Source of the DNA: Armatimonadota bacterium
GTDB taxonomy: Bacteria > Armatimonadota > Fimbriimonadia > Fimbriimonadales > Fimbriimonadaceae
Reading direction: 5' to 3'
Assembly (NCBI GenBank): GCA_029781035.1
Contig: JAKOXK010000017.1
Span: 62,001-126,000, forward strand
Length of the DNA stretch: 64,000 bases
A program made the translations under genes and the position numbers. How positions within the stretch are numbered: the first letter of the stretch is position 1; the number at the start of each line of letters is the position of its first letter. The notes beneath the pieces were generated by a model, which was not told the DNA's origin, did not search any database, and was given only the letters and a program-made list of their open reading frames with translations. This document shows positions 24,744 to 33,594 of this stretch, piece after piece.

Positions 24744-26648
24744 TCATCTCAAGAAATATCGGATGTTCGTCACCACAACGTTCTTCCGCGTCCCCAGCGC
24801 CAGTTTCAGGGCGATTGCAGCATTATTGTGGAGCAATCCCTGCCAGAAGAACTTAGGCACTGCCTGAGGAACGATCACGGTCACGACAAGGTCTGGCTCT
24901 TCGCGCGCCATTTGGTCGATGTAGTCCAGCACTGGTTCGACGAGTGACCGATACGGGGAGTCCAGGATCACGAGTGGCATGTCAATGCCAAAGCGAGTCC
25001 AGTCAGCTTTGAGGCGGGACGCGCTGCTCGGCTCGAGCGTGACGTGCAGCGCTCGGCAGTCCTTGGCCATGGATTTGGCGTAGCCGATGGCCTCCAAGAC
25101 GCCTTTGTGCAGCCTAGGCACGAGGAGAAGGTTCGCGGTCCTGTACTGAGGCACTGAGTCCTCGGGGTTGATGTTGAGTTCGTCGGCCAGGTAGTCGTAG
25201 TGGCGGCGGACCATCTTGAACGCGAAGAGCATCACGGCGAGGGCGATCGCGATCAAGTATGCGCCTTCCTGCCACTTGGTCCAACAAAGGATGAAGGTCA
25301 CAATCAGCGTCACGAAGGCGCCAAATCCATTGACCAGCATCTTTGCGAACAGCTTGTGAGGCGCCTGGGGCTTGTGCGGCTCGTCCTCGGCACAGTCCGT
25401 GTCTGGTTCGCCGGATCTCGCTCGCTTGAACAGCCGGTAGAACTTCACCGCCATCCCGGTCTGGCTGAGCGTGAAGGAGATGAAGACGCCCATCGCGTAG
25501 AGCGGGATGAGGGCGTGAGTGTCGGCGCGGAAGACAGTGACTAGGACGATCGCGATGATCGCCAGCACGACGATCCCGTTCTGGAAGACCAAGCGGTCGC
25601 CCAGGCTCATCAACTGGCGGGGCATGAACCCATCGCGGGCCACGAAACTACAAAGCCTAGGGAAGTCGGCAAAAGCCGTGTTCGCGGCGAGGAACAGTAT
25701 GGCCGCCGTGGCGATCAGGAGTGCGTTGTAGAAGAGCCCTTGGCCAGCCACGATTTCTGCGATCTGGGCGATGACCGTCTTGTAGCCCTTGTCCGCCACA
25801 TCCATGGGAATGACGCCAAAGTGTTGAGCTGCGAGCGACACGCCGACGAACATGGTGACGAGGAGGGTCACCATCAAAGCCAAAGTCCGGCCGGCATTGA
25901 CAGGCGCAGGCTCCTTGAACGCCAGCACTCCATCGGCAATCGCCTCGGTACCTGTCAGTGCCGTACAGGAGGCGGCAAACCCACGAAGGAGGAGGGCGAG
26001 GCCCGCTAGGTGCAGGCCCGTCGGAGGAGGGGGAAGGTTCTGCGGGTGCACCGGCGGTTGTCCGATCACACGCGGCAGACAGATGATGATCAGGCCCAGC
26101 ATGAGGGCCACGAAGGAGTAGACGAACAGCGAAAAGAGAGCCCCACTCTCCTTGGCGCCACGCAGGTTGGCTAGGCACAAAACCACGATGGCCGCGATGG
26201 CGATCGGTACGGCGAACGGTTGGGCTTGAGGGGCCATCGAGATGACGGCAGCGACGCCCGCCGAAATCGAAACCGCGACAGTCAGCACATAGTCCGTCAG
26301 AAGGGCGGCGGCAGCGACACGTCCAGCGATCGAACCGAGGTTCTCAGTCGATACGATGTACGTTCCACCGCCTTTCGGGTAGGCGTGGATCGTCTGGAAG
26401 TAACTGAAGCCGACGATCACCATCAGACCGACGAGCCAAAACGAAATGGGGGTGAGGAAGACTAGAGCCGCAGCCCCGCCGAACACGAGCACATGCAGGA
26501 TTTCCTCACTGGCGTAAGCGACTGACGACAGCGCGTCAGCAGCAAAAACAGCGAGGCCGAACGGCACGTTGAGGCGCTCGTGATGAGCCCTCTTTGTCGC
26601 TATAGGCTTGCCAAACAGGATGTGCTTGACCCGAACTCGCTTTGCCAT
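24744..26648 (-). CDS. kimA: KimA-like APC-family transporter (potassium uptake)
   Basis: The 634-residue protein starts MAKRVRVKHILFGKPIATKRAHHERL, the characteristic cytoplasmic start of KimA/YdaO-type permeases. The transmembrane part carries FAADALSSVAYASEEILHVLV, YPKGGGTYIVSTENLG and LTGTEAIADGVLAFKEPAP, and about 12 helices can be counted up to ~residue 475. The C-terminal ~150 residues are a soluble Usp-like domain (RTANLLLVPRLHKGVLEAIGYAKSM). KimA is a proton-coupled K+ importer that c-di-AMP inhibits in Firmicutes. No c-di-AMP riboswitch was recognised in the 159-nt upstream gap. It is co-transcribed with the STAS-UspA gene. Confidence 0.85.
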   Translation of the reverse strand: MAKRVRVKHILFGKPIATKRAHHERLNVPFGLAVFAADALSSVAYASEEILHVLVFGGAAALVFLTPISFWLVGLMVIVGFSYFQTIHAYPKGGGTYIVSTENLGSIAGRVAAAALLTDYVLTVAVSISAGVAAVISMAPQAQPFAVPIAIAAIVVLCLANLRGAKESGALFSLFVYSFVALMLGLIIICLPRVIGQPPVHPQNLPPPPTGLHLAGLALLLRGFAASCTALTGTEAIADGVLAFKEPAPVNAGRTLALMVTLLVTMFVGVSLAAQHFGVIPMDVADKGYKTVIAQIAEIVAGQGLFYNALLIATAAILFLAANTAFADFPRLCSFVARDGFMPRQLMSLGDRLVFQNGIVVLAIIAIVLVTVFRADTHALIPLYAMGVFISFTLSQTGMAVKFYRLFKRARSGEPDTDCAEDEPHKPQAPHKLFAKMLVNGFGAFVTLIVTFILCWTKWQEGAYLIAIALAVMLFAFKMVRRHYDYLADELNINPEDSVPQYRTANLLLVPRLHKGVLEAIGYAKSMAKDCRALHVTLEPSSASRLKADWTRFGIDMPLVILDSPYRSLVEPVLDYIDQMAREEPDLVVTVIVPQAVPKFFWQGLLHNNAAIALKLALGTRKNVVVTNIRYFLR

Positions 26649-26807
26649 AGTCGGCCAGGTATCCAGGATGGCTTGGCCGGAGACATTGTGGCACGACGCG
26701 AACAGGGAATCGCTTGGCCATAGTTGACGTTGGTCATAACGACTGCAGTCCAGCGGCCGAATTCGACCGGAACCACCATGCGAACCAAGGCTCGATGCCC
26801 AGTGTTG

Positions 26808-27854
26808 TCACCGCTCGAGGATTTCAATGATCCTCAGTTGACGGTCCATCTTGATCCAAGTTGTGGGGTCGCTCGGTCTGCCGGCAACACGCCGGGGGTT
26901 GAGGGAGCACAGCCGGATTGCCGCCTCGAGGCCAAAGTCGTCGGCGAGGTTCCGGAAGCAGTCCAGGAGCGTTGCGGTGCTTCCGGCAAGGGCGCCATTC
27001 GAGACGAGCCGGACACAGTGGTCGTCTGTGACGCAGCGTTGACCCCACATCGTCAGTTCGGTACCTGCGGATAGGCCAGCGGCTTGGCTCGCGTCGCTCA
27101 CCGCCACGACGTGGTCGAGTCCCTTGCACTTGATGAGGACGGTCGCGGCTTCTTTGGAGACGTGCACGCCGTCGTAGATCAGCTCGCACACGAGATCTTC
27201 CTGCAACAGGGCGAATCCAACGGTTCCGGCCTCCCGGTGGTGCAGACCGCGCATAGCGTTGTACGTGTGAGTCGTCCTGGTTGCCCCCGCTCTGTAAGCT
27301 GACTGCGCTTGGGCAAAGGTTGAGTCGGTATGGGCGATGCTGACGGCGACCCCCCGAGCGACCAGCCGGCCGATCAATCCAACCGCACCGGGGATTTCGG
27401 GCGCGAGCGAGACGATCCGGAGCCGGGGATCCTGGAAGACGGTTTCCCAGGGGCTCGAGGGATCGGGGGCGTCACAAATCGCCTCGGGCGGCTGTGCACC
27501 CGGGTACTTTGGGCTCAGGAACGGACCTTCCAGGTGAAACCCGGCCATGAACGAGTCCACGGGGAGCGCGGAGAGGGCCTGTGCCACTTCGTCATAGGAG
27601 GCCGAGACCGTTGTCGGCAGAAAGGCCTCGTATCCAGACTCCTTCAGTCTCCTGATGAGAGATTGAAGGTCCGCCGAGGTGGCGGTCATGAAGTCGATGC
27701 CATGGGCCCCATGAATGTGGGTGTCCACGAATCCTGGAACAAGGAGGACGTCCGCCCGACCTTCCACTCTCTCGAAGACGGGTTGATCCGACCGCCACTC
27801 TACGGAATAGACGCCGAGGCCCTCGGGGCCGTAGGCTTCATAGAGCGGCGTCAT
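26808..27854 (-). CDS. nagA: N-acetylglucosamine-6-phosphate deacetylase
   Basis: At 348 residues this cytoplasmic amidohydrolase is a little shorter than usual because the N-terminal beta domain is compact. Core motifs are intact: PGFVDTHIHGAHGIDFM (HxH metal site), FHLEGPFLSPKYPGAQ (metal Glu), SIAHTDSTFAQAQ, ATRTTHTYNAMRGLHHREAG (metal His), CELIYDGVHVS and VSDASQAAGL with the catalytic Asp. It removes acetate from GlcNAc-6-P, feeding amino sugars into glycolysis or peptidoglycan recycling. The ATG overlaps the dprA stop (ATGA), an unusual pairing of an amino-sugar gene with a DNA-uptake gene. Confidence 0.93.
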   Translation of the reverse strand: MTPLYEAYGPEGLGVYSVEWRSDQPVFERVEGRADVLLVPGFVDTHIHGAHGIDFMTATSADLQSLIRRLKESGYEAFLPTTVSASYDEVAQALSALPVDSFMAGFHLEGPFLSPKYPGAQPPEAICDAPDPSSPWETVFQDPRLRIVSLAPEIPGAVGLIGRLVARGVAVSIAHTDSTFAQAQSAYRAGATRTTHTYNAMRGLHHREAGTVGFALLQEDLVCELIYDGVHVSKEAATVLIKCKGLDHVVAVSDASQAAGLSAGTELTMWGQRCVTDDHCVRLVSNGALAGSTATLLDCFRNLADDFGLEAAIRLCSLNPRRVAGRPSDPTTWIKMDRQLRIIEILER

Positions 27855-28888
27855 GGCTTGAGAGCGTACCCTTCGGAAGTCCGCAAGACCACTCCCTCGA
27901 TCTCAAGCAGGGTCAGCGCGACCATGACCTCGGCAGGGCTGAGCCCCGTCGCTTGAGCGATCGATTCGACTGGTAGCGGAAGACCTTCCAAGGCAGTCAT
28001 CACAGCCTGTTCCGATTCCTTCCAAGTGGCGTTCCGCCGCACGGCGCGGTCAGCCTCGGCCAATCCCAAGGCATTCAGGACATGAATGGGTGCCGCAGCC
28101 AGTTCCGCCCCAGAACGAATCAAGTCGTGTGAACCGCAAAAAGTATCTTGGTTCACCGGGCCCGGAACCACGAATACGGGCCGGCCATACTCGCGGGCCG
28201 CGGTTGCCGTCATCAGGGCGCCCGAGTCGGTCGGCGCCTCGACGACCAGCAAAGCCTGACACAGCGCTGCCAACGTTCGGTTCCTCATCACAAGGCGGTG
28301 ACTCTGTTCCTCCGAACCGCACGCAAACTGGCTCAGGAGACATCCTTGACGGCGGATACGGTCAAACAGGGCCCGGTGACGAGCCGGATAGACGACATCG
28401 ATGCCGCAGGGTAAGACGCAGGCCGATTGTCCTCCGCACTCAAGGGTGGCGACGTGGACGGCCTCATCGATCCCGATCGCCCCTCCGCTCACAATGGTGC
28501 AGCCGGCTTGCGACAGTGCCGCAGCAAACTGAGCGGCGACAGCTCTGCCGTAGCCGCTGGCTCGGCGAGTCCCAACGATTCCGACCGAGGGCCGCATCAA
28601 GGCCTGGATGTCCCCATCGGCGAAGAGGGCTGGAGGAACATCGTCTCGGCGAAAGTGATCCGGCAACTCGTCTCCGCTCACGGTGACGACGCCCATTTTC
28701 AGGGCCGCCGAGAGCGCGTCCATATCGGCAGTCGCTGCCCTCTTCCGCTCTGCCGGAGTCAAGGCGTCACTAGATTCGATGTCGTCAAGATCAATGGTTG
28801 CGGCTCTGACCCTTTGAACAAGGGGCCAGAGCCGCTCTGGGTTTGCTTCTGTCGCCAGGAGCCGCTGACAGGCTTCTGGGCTCAGCAT
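27851..28888 (-). CDS. dprA: DNA-processing protein DprA
   Basis: The 345-residue protein has a helical N-terminal region, then the Rossmann-like ssDNA/RecA-binding domain with SVGIVGTRRASGYGR, VSGGAIGIDEAVHVATLECGG, VLPCGIDVVYPARHRALF, LVVEAPTDSGALMTA and VFVVPGPVNQDTFCGSHDLIRSGA. A C-terminal winged-helix domain follows (ESIAQATGLSPAEVMVALTLLEIEG). DprA loads RecA on incoming single strands in natural transformation. It starts 3 nt after the stop of the PQQ-propeller gene and overlaps nagA by 4 nt, so all three may share a transcript. Confidence 0.95.
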   Translation of the reverse strand: MLSPEACQRLLATEANPERLWPLVQRVRAATIDLDDIESSDALTPAERKRAATADMDALSAALKMGVVTVSGDELPDHFRRDDVPPALFADGDIQALMRPSVGIVGTRRASGYGRAVAAQFAAALSQAGCTIVSGGAIGIDEAVHVATLECGGQSACVLPCGIDVVYPARHRALFDRIRRQGCLLSQFACGSEEQSHRLVMRNRTLAALCQALLVVEAPTDSGALMTATAAREYGRPVFVVPGPVNQDTFCGSHDLIRSGAELAAAPIHVLNALGLAEADRAVRRNATWKESEQAVMTALEGLPLPVESIAQATGLSPAEVMVALTLLEIEGVVLRTSEGYALKP

Positions 28889-28891
28889 GAT

Positions 28892-30478
28892 CTAGCCGCC
28901 GCCGCCGACGCCGCCACCACCACCGCGACCGCCTCCGCCCCCGCGGCCAGGACCGCGGCCACTACCGCTTCCCCGACCGGTTTGGTCGTCCTTCTGCGGC
29001 GGACCTCCGATGGGCGCCAGTGTATTGTCGATGGCCAACATGAAGTGTGACTCGACTTTGTTACCGAGCCAGTCACTGGCGCTGACGACGATTTCTGCTC
29101 GACCGTCCATCAGCGGGCGATTAGCCCCGACCGCAGAGACCCGGACATCGAGGTAGCCGTCACGCGTGTAGGTTCCATCGTATTCCGTCCCGTTGATCGT
29201 TATCTTGACGGTGCTTGGGTTCACACCCGAGCCTGCGTCCTCGATCATGTAGATCATTTCGAGAGGAGGTTGGCCGGAAACCTGGTCGCCGGGGTTTGGC
29301 CACGCCATCCGCACGGTCGGAGGCGTCAAATCCACGCCGTTCTGTTTGTCGAACGCAAGAAGGCTGCCGTCCCGTGCGAGAACAAGCATGGTGTCTCCAG
29401 AGGCCGTTGCCGGGCCAGAGACCGTCACAAACTTGATCTCTTCCTCATCCTGTGTTTGGCTTCCGCCAGAGGTAGTCACCTTGGCTCCACGGAACAGGGG
29501 CGGAACGACGTAGTTGAACACGACATCGCCCGTCTTCGGATCCACAACGTTGAGAGAGCCGTTGTCGGTTCCGACCGCGACGAACTTGCCAACGAACGAA
29601 GGAGACGCGACTGGTGAGGACTTGAGGTCGATCCCTTTCTTGAACACGTAGTTCCCGTTGAGGTCAAAGGTGTAGACCTTTCCGCTTTGGGTCACGGCGG
29701 CGACACCGTTGTCGCTTGCAGTGGGCCCGAAAGCCAGATCCTCGTCGATCCTCTTTTCCCATTTCTTGCCACCGGAAATTCCCCGAAGGGCGGTCAAGTA
29801 GTAGCCCGTGTTGACATATAGGGTGTCACCGAAGGCGGCGACGCGGGAGATTCCCGAGAGCAGGGTGGCCTTGGCGGACCACTTGACTTTGCCGGTGCCC
29901 AACGAGACGCAGGTGATGGACGGCGCGTTCGTCAAAACGATGACACTGTCCTGGAACGCGGTCATGTTCGGGTACAGGCTCGCACCCAGGTCGTAGGGCT
30001 TGTCCCACTCAGGTTTGCCGGACTCTAAATCCAGCGAGATCAAACTACCCGGAAGTTGGCCCACGACGACGTGTTTGCCGACAATGACGGGTGCGCCGGG
30101 GATTGTGCCCGCGGCCGTGTACTGCCACTTCGCCACGCCGGTCGCTTGATCGATCGCGTACACCGTCCGATTGTCGGCAGCCGCAACAATGATGCCCTCG
30201 CTCATTGTCGCGCCATTCCTGAAGTTCGCTTCTTGGAGCGGCTCGCCCACCGGAAACCTCCATTTCTGGTTCCCTGTCGCTTTGTCGAGCGCGTAGACGC
30301 GCCCGCCGACCGCCGCGTAGACAACGTCGCCTGAAGCTAACGGCTGTCCACCGGGGGCAGCGGAGGTCGATTGAGCCCACCTCCAGGCGACGGGGGCTGG
30401 CCCGTCGAAGTCGGCGAACGCCACGGTGGCACTCAGGGCCACCAAGATAACGGCCGTACCGTGCATCAAAACCTTCAT
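28892..30478 (-). CDS. Secreted PQQ-like beta-propeller protein with Gly/Arg-rich C-terminal tail
   Basis: A signal peptide (ILVALSATVAFA) is followed by repeats of the PQQ/BamB-propeller type, for example VYAAVGGRVYALDKATGNQK, VYAIDQATGVAKWQYTAAG, LISLDLESGKPEW and NVVDPKTGDVVFNY. After ~residue 400 an Ig-like domain occurs (SGVNPSTVKITINGTEYDGTY). The protein ends in a low-complexity tail of almost only Gly and Arg (from ~residue 497). BamB-like propellers serve in outer-membrane assembly or as quinoprotein-like binding modules; no catalytic residues are recognisable. The Gly-rich tail is encoded by GCC/CCG-rich sequence and is probably length-variable. Confidence 0.8.
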   Translation of the reverse strand: MKVLMHGTAVILVALSATVAFADFDGPAPVAWRWAQSTSAAPGGQPLASGDVVYAAVGGRVYALDKATGNQKWRFPVGEPLQEANFRNGATMSEGIIVAAADNRTVYAIDQATGVAKWQYTAAGTIPGAPVIVGKHVVVGQLPGSLISLDLESGKPEWDKPYDLGASLYPNMTAFQDSVIVLTNAPSITCVSLGTGKVKWSAKATLLSGISRVAAFGDTLYVNTGYYLTALRGISGGKKWEKRIDEDLAFGPTASDNGVAAVTQSGKVYTFDLNGNYVFKKGIDLKSSPVASPSFVGKFVAVGTDNGSLNVVDPKTGDVVFNYVVPPLFRGAKVTTSGGSQTQDEEEIKFVTVSGPATASGDTMLVLARDGSLLAFDKQNGVDLTPPTVRMAWPNPGDQVSGQPPLEMIYMIEDAGSGVNPSTVKITINGTEYDGTYTRDGYLDVRVSAVGANRPLMDGRAEIVVSASDWLGNKVESHFMLAIDNTLAPIGGPPQKDDQTGRGSGSGRGPGRGGGGGRGGGGGVGGGG

Positions 30479-30681
30479 AACGTGGTTCCTGTCGCTCGGG
30501 CCGCGTGGCCCAGTCAGTCCTAGGCCAGTATAGCGGGGTAAGCCCGCGATTGTCCATCGGCCTTAAGATTCAGACGACGCCTGGCTCCCAAGGTAACAGC
30601 CTGCACAGGCCCTCCCAGGACTGCGGGCTGCGAAGAACAGTGTCAAATCGCCAGTCAGTCCGACGTACAATCACCGTCGAA

Positions 30682-30993
30682 GTGGCAAGAAGTCTTCGAG
30701 AGATCACTGTCGGACAACTCTGGACTGTCGCAGTGATCGTCGTGGTCGCTGGAGCGGCTGCAGGGGCTGGCGTGGGTTGCTTGGTCGCGGTTGTCGAGCC
30801 TGCCTACTATCCCTTCGCCTTGCAGGTGCCCACGGCAGACCCGGTGCGGTTAGGGTTCGTGCACGGTCTGGTCGAAGGCATGCTCGTCGGCACGGGCCTG
30901 GCAGCCGTGTGGATCATCGGAGCATTTCTCGCCTCCGCGGTGGGGCGTCCTTGGCCAGGTTCAGCCGCGAAGCCTGAACACCATGAAGCCTGA
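30682..30993 (+). CDS. Small membrane protein of unknown function (two transmembrane helices)
   Basis: With the GTG at 30682 the protein has 103 residues. Two hydrophobic segments stand out: TVAVIVVVAGAAAGAGVGCLVAVV and LVEGMLVGTGLAAVWIIGAFLASAV, separated by a polar loop (EPAYYPFALQVPTADPVRLG). The frame is open further upstream, but those residues (GSQGNSLHRPSQDCG) look non-coding. No ribosome-binding site is visible, so both start and status are moderately uncertain. The gene is divergent from the PQQ-propeller gene and ends 56 bp before tRNA-Ile. No family recognised. Confidence 0.6.
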   Translation: MARSLREITVGQLWTVAVIVVVAGAAAGAGVGCLVAVVEPAYYPFALQVPTADPVRLGFVHGLVEGMLVGTGLAAVWIIGAFLASAVGRPWPGSAAKPEHHEA

Positions 30994-31049
30994 CCGAACT
31001 TCCGGGCCCAATCTCGCCAGGGTCTGAGGTACAATTCGCGACCGGTTTC

Positions 31050-31126
<77 letters not shown>

Positions 31127-31444
31127 ATCCCTCTTTGCTGGCGGTCTTGGTCTTGTGCTCATCCTTGAGCGACCAGGCTTGCCGGTGGTCTCAACCGACA
31201 CGGAAACCGCCCGCTTGCTTTACAGTGATAGTTCCCCGCCTTAGACTGGGGCGCATCCTAAGCTTCGATTCTTATGCCAAAGCGGCTATATATGACGTGT
31301 TTCCGACTTTTTCAGTCAACAATCAGAAGATCATAACGCAAAGGCGTGATCCGACCAACGATCTATACCGCCTGCATCAGGCAACGACCACTCTGTTGGC
31401 CCTGTTACCGTGCGACCTGATGGGGGCGACCAAGGTTGGATCAA
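31127..31444. other. Gene-free interval (318 bp) upstream of the chemoreceptor gene
   Basis: No convincing coding frame is present. The middle (about 31270-31340) is AT-rich for this genome, with a TATATAT run near 31288, and probably holds the chemoreceptor promoter. I looked for c-di-GMP riboswitch signatures because these often precede chemoreceptors and saw none. Confidence 0.45.
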
Positions 31445-33418
31445 ATGAAAGGGAAACCGTCGCTCAAGGTCGGCCACAAGATCGGAATCGTGTGCACGGC
31501 CGCGCTCGCCATGATGTTCGTGTCCTCGGTCCTGACAAGCAGCCGGCTTTCATCACTGGGGCGCACCGTCTTTGAGACCCGTCAACGCGATATCGCAGGA
31601 TTGGTCGCACTCGAGGATGTGACGACTGCCTTCGGGAACATTCGGTCGCAGATCTATGGGGTCATGGGTGCTTCAGGCAAGCAGTCGGGACGGACCTCCT
31701 CGATCGGCGCCGTACAAGCCGCCGACAAAGTGGACGCCCTCTTTGGAGAGCTGGACAAGCACCTGACCGAGTATCAGACCAAAGTCAGCGACAAAGCCGA
31801 CCGAGCCGACTACGAGCGGTTGAAGTCAGCAATCGGCGACTACCAGCAGGCGTGGAAAGCCGACCGTCAACGCCTTATCGACCTCCCCGTTGAAGAGGCC
31901 TTCGCCCTGGGGACAAGCGATATCAAGCCGATCGCTCTGGAGCGCGTATACCCCGCATTGGAGCAACTCGAGGCTTGGAACCGCAAATACGCCGACTCCA
32001 CGCTCAGGGCGGCAACGGATCAGAAGAACAGAGGGCTCATTGAGACTTGGCTGTTCCTGATCCTGGCCTCGGCCGGATGCGGCGTGCTCGCCTGGGTGAT
32101 CGCCAAACAGCTTTCGACCCAGCTCAGGCTCGCTGTCGACTGCCTGACATCGCTTGGGGAGAACTGTATGCGCAACCTTGAGGCTGGCGTCAAGGCGATC
32201 TCGGACGGCGACTTGACTCAAGTCGTGACACCAAAAACCCAAAAGATCCCCGTCACGACCCACGACGAGACCGGGCAACTGGCACAACGACTGAACGCGT
32301 CTGTCGAGTACTTGCATTCGACGATCACGTCTTACAACAACTCTCGCGCCTCGTTGTCCGCCCTGATCTCTAAGGTGCAGAGCGCCTCGGTTAGCGTGCT
32401 CGAGGCGAGCCAAGGACTGGCTGCCACCTCACAGCAGAGCGGGGCGGCCGCCACTCAGATCTCGACCGGTAGCGAACGGCTCGCGACAACCGCCAGTTCA
32501 ACAGCTCGGACTATGGACGCCGTCGCCACCGGTGTGGGCTCCATCGGTCAAGCGAGCGAAAAGAGCCAAACGCAGCTTCAGGAAGCTGGGCAGCTCCTCA
32601 AAGGCTCACAGGAGACGGTCGGCGAAATGGGGACGGCTGCTGCCTCGATGAAAGCAACAGCAGAGGAAGGGAGCCACGCGGTGCAATCAGCAGTCGAATC
32701 CATGAGCGTGGTCCAGACCAAAGTGTCAGAGACGGCCGAGCGAATCCAAGAGCTGGACGCCCAGGGCGAGCAGATCGGTTCGATCGTGGACACCATCGAG
32801 CAGATCGCGGAGCAGACGAACCTCCTCGCCCTGAATGCAGCGATCGAAGCTGCGCGCGCCGGAGAGCAAGGACGCGGCTTCGCGGTCGTCGCTGAGGAAG
32901 TGCGCAAGTTGGCCGAACGCGCTGGCGAAGCGACCGGTGAAATCCGCGGTCTCATCCAAACGGTTAGACAAAGCGTCGACCAGAGCGTGGCCGAAATCCG
33001 CAAGACGCAAGAACACGCCCAGGAGACGAGTGAAAGGACCGACATGGCAAAGGAGTCTCTGGACCGGATCGTTGAGGCGGCGAACGCTGTCGTTGAGAGC
33101 GCACGCCAAGTCTCCAGTCGGACCTTGTCTGTTGTCGAGACCATGGAGTCCACAGTCTCAGCATCCAACAAAGTGTTTGATGAGATCCGCAGCATCCGGG
33201 CGAACACGGATGCCGTGCAGTCGTCGGTTGAAGACGTGGCGGCGACGAGCGAGGAGGCTGCGGCGAGCGCTCAGGAACTCACAGCCGCCATCGAACAGGC
33301 CGCCAACTCGTCGGCGTCCATGGCCCGCATGAGTGAGGAGCTCCGCGCACAGGTCGCGACGTTCAAAGTCTGTCCATCCGCAGGTGAGATCGACGGCGGT
33401 CTCCGTCTTGCTGCTTGA
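31445..33418 (+). CDS. Methyl-accepting chemotaxis protein
   Basis: The ATG at 31445 (AAGG ten bases upstream; in-frame TTG at 31436) gives 657 residues. A first membrane helix ([17 protein letters not shown]) leads to a ~160-residue helical periplasmic sensor region, then a second helix ([20 protein letters not shown]). A HAMP-like linker follows ([17 protein letters not shown] ... [14 protein letters not shown]). The C-terminal signalling domain has the invariant hairpin tip [20 protein letters not shown]-type sequence and [25 protein letters not shown]. It should cluster with CheA/CheW at the membrane; no che genes are in the window. The ligand is unknown. A large hairpin follows the stop. 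Confidence 0.93.
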   Translation: MKGKPSLKVGHKIGIVCTAALAMMFVSSVLTSSRLSSLGRTVFETRQRDIAGLVALEDVTTAFGNIRSQIYGVMGASGKQSGRTSSIGAVQAADKVDALFGELDKHLTEYQTKVSDKADRADYERLKSAIGDYQQAWKADRQRLIDLPVEEAFALGTSDIKPIALERVYPALEQLEAWNRKYADSTLRAATDQKNRGLIETWLFLILASAGCGVLAWVIAKQLSTQLRLAVDCLTSLGENCMRNLEAGVKAISDGDLTQVVTPKTQKIPVTTHDETGQLAQRLNASVEYLHSTITSYNNSRASLSALISKVQSASVSVLEASQGLAATSQQSGAAATQISTGSERLATTASSTARTMDAVATGVGSIGQASEKSQTQLQEAGQLLKGSQETVGEMGTAAASMKATAEEGSHAVQSAVESMSVVQTKVSETAERIQELDAQGEQIGSIVDTIEQIAEQTNLLALNAAIEAARAGEQGRGFAVVAEEVRKLAERAGEATGEIRGLIQTVRQSVDQSVAEIRKTQEHAQETSERTDMAKESLDRIVEAANAVVESARQVSSRTLSVVETMESTVSASNKVFDEIRSIRANTDAVQSSVEDVAATSEEAAASAQELTAAIEQAANSSASMARMSEELRAQVATFKVCPSAGEIDGGLRLAA

Positions 33419-33436
33419 GCACTCAGCCTGTACCCC

Positions 33437-33480
33437 GGAAGTGCCCGCTGCGCCTCCGTGCAGCAGGGCACTTCCTGTTT
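33437..33480 (+). terminator. Intrinsic terminator after the chemoreceptor gene
   Basis: A 10-bp outer stem (GGAAGTGCCC / GGGCACTTCC) stacks on a 5-bp inner stem (GCTGC / GCAGC) with a short loop and ends in TGTTT. It begins 19 bp after the stop codon. Confidence 0.75.
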
Positions 33481-33594
33481 CCGCCCGCACGGGAAGACAG
33501 CCACACCGAACAACCCTTGTCCGAAACGAACATCACGAGGCATACTGAACTTGCCTTCGAAAGGAACGGGCCCTTTTGGCCCCGGAGGATGTCG

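Noticed and set aside
26649-26807. c-di-AMP riboswitch upstream of the kimA-like gene
   Set aside because: Looked for because KimA genes in Firmicutes carry one; none of the conserved segments was found.
31127-31444. c-di-GMP riboswitch before the chemoreceptor gene
   Set aside because: The conserved GEMM core segments are absent.
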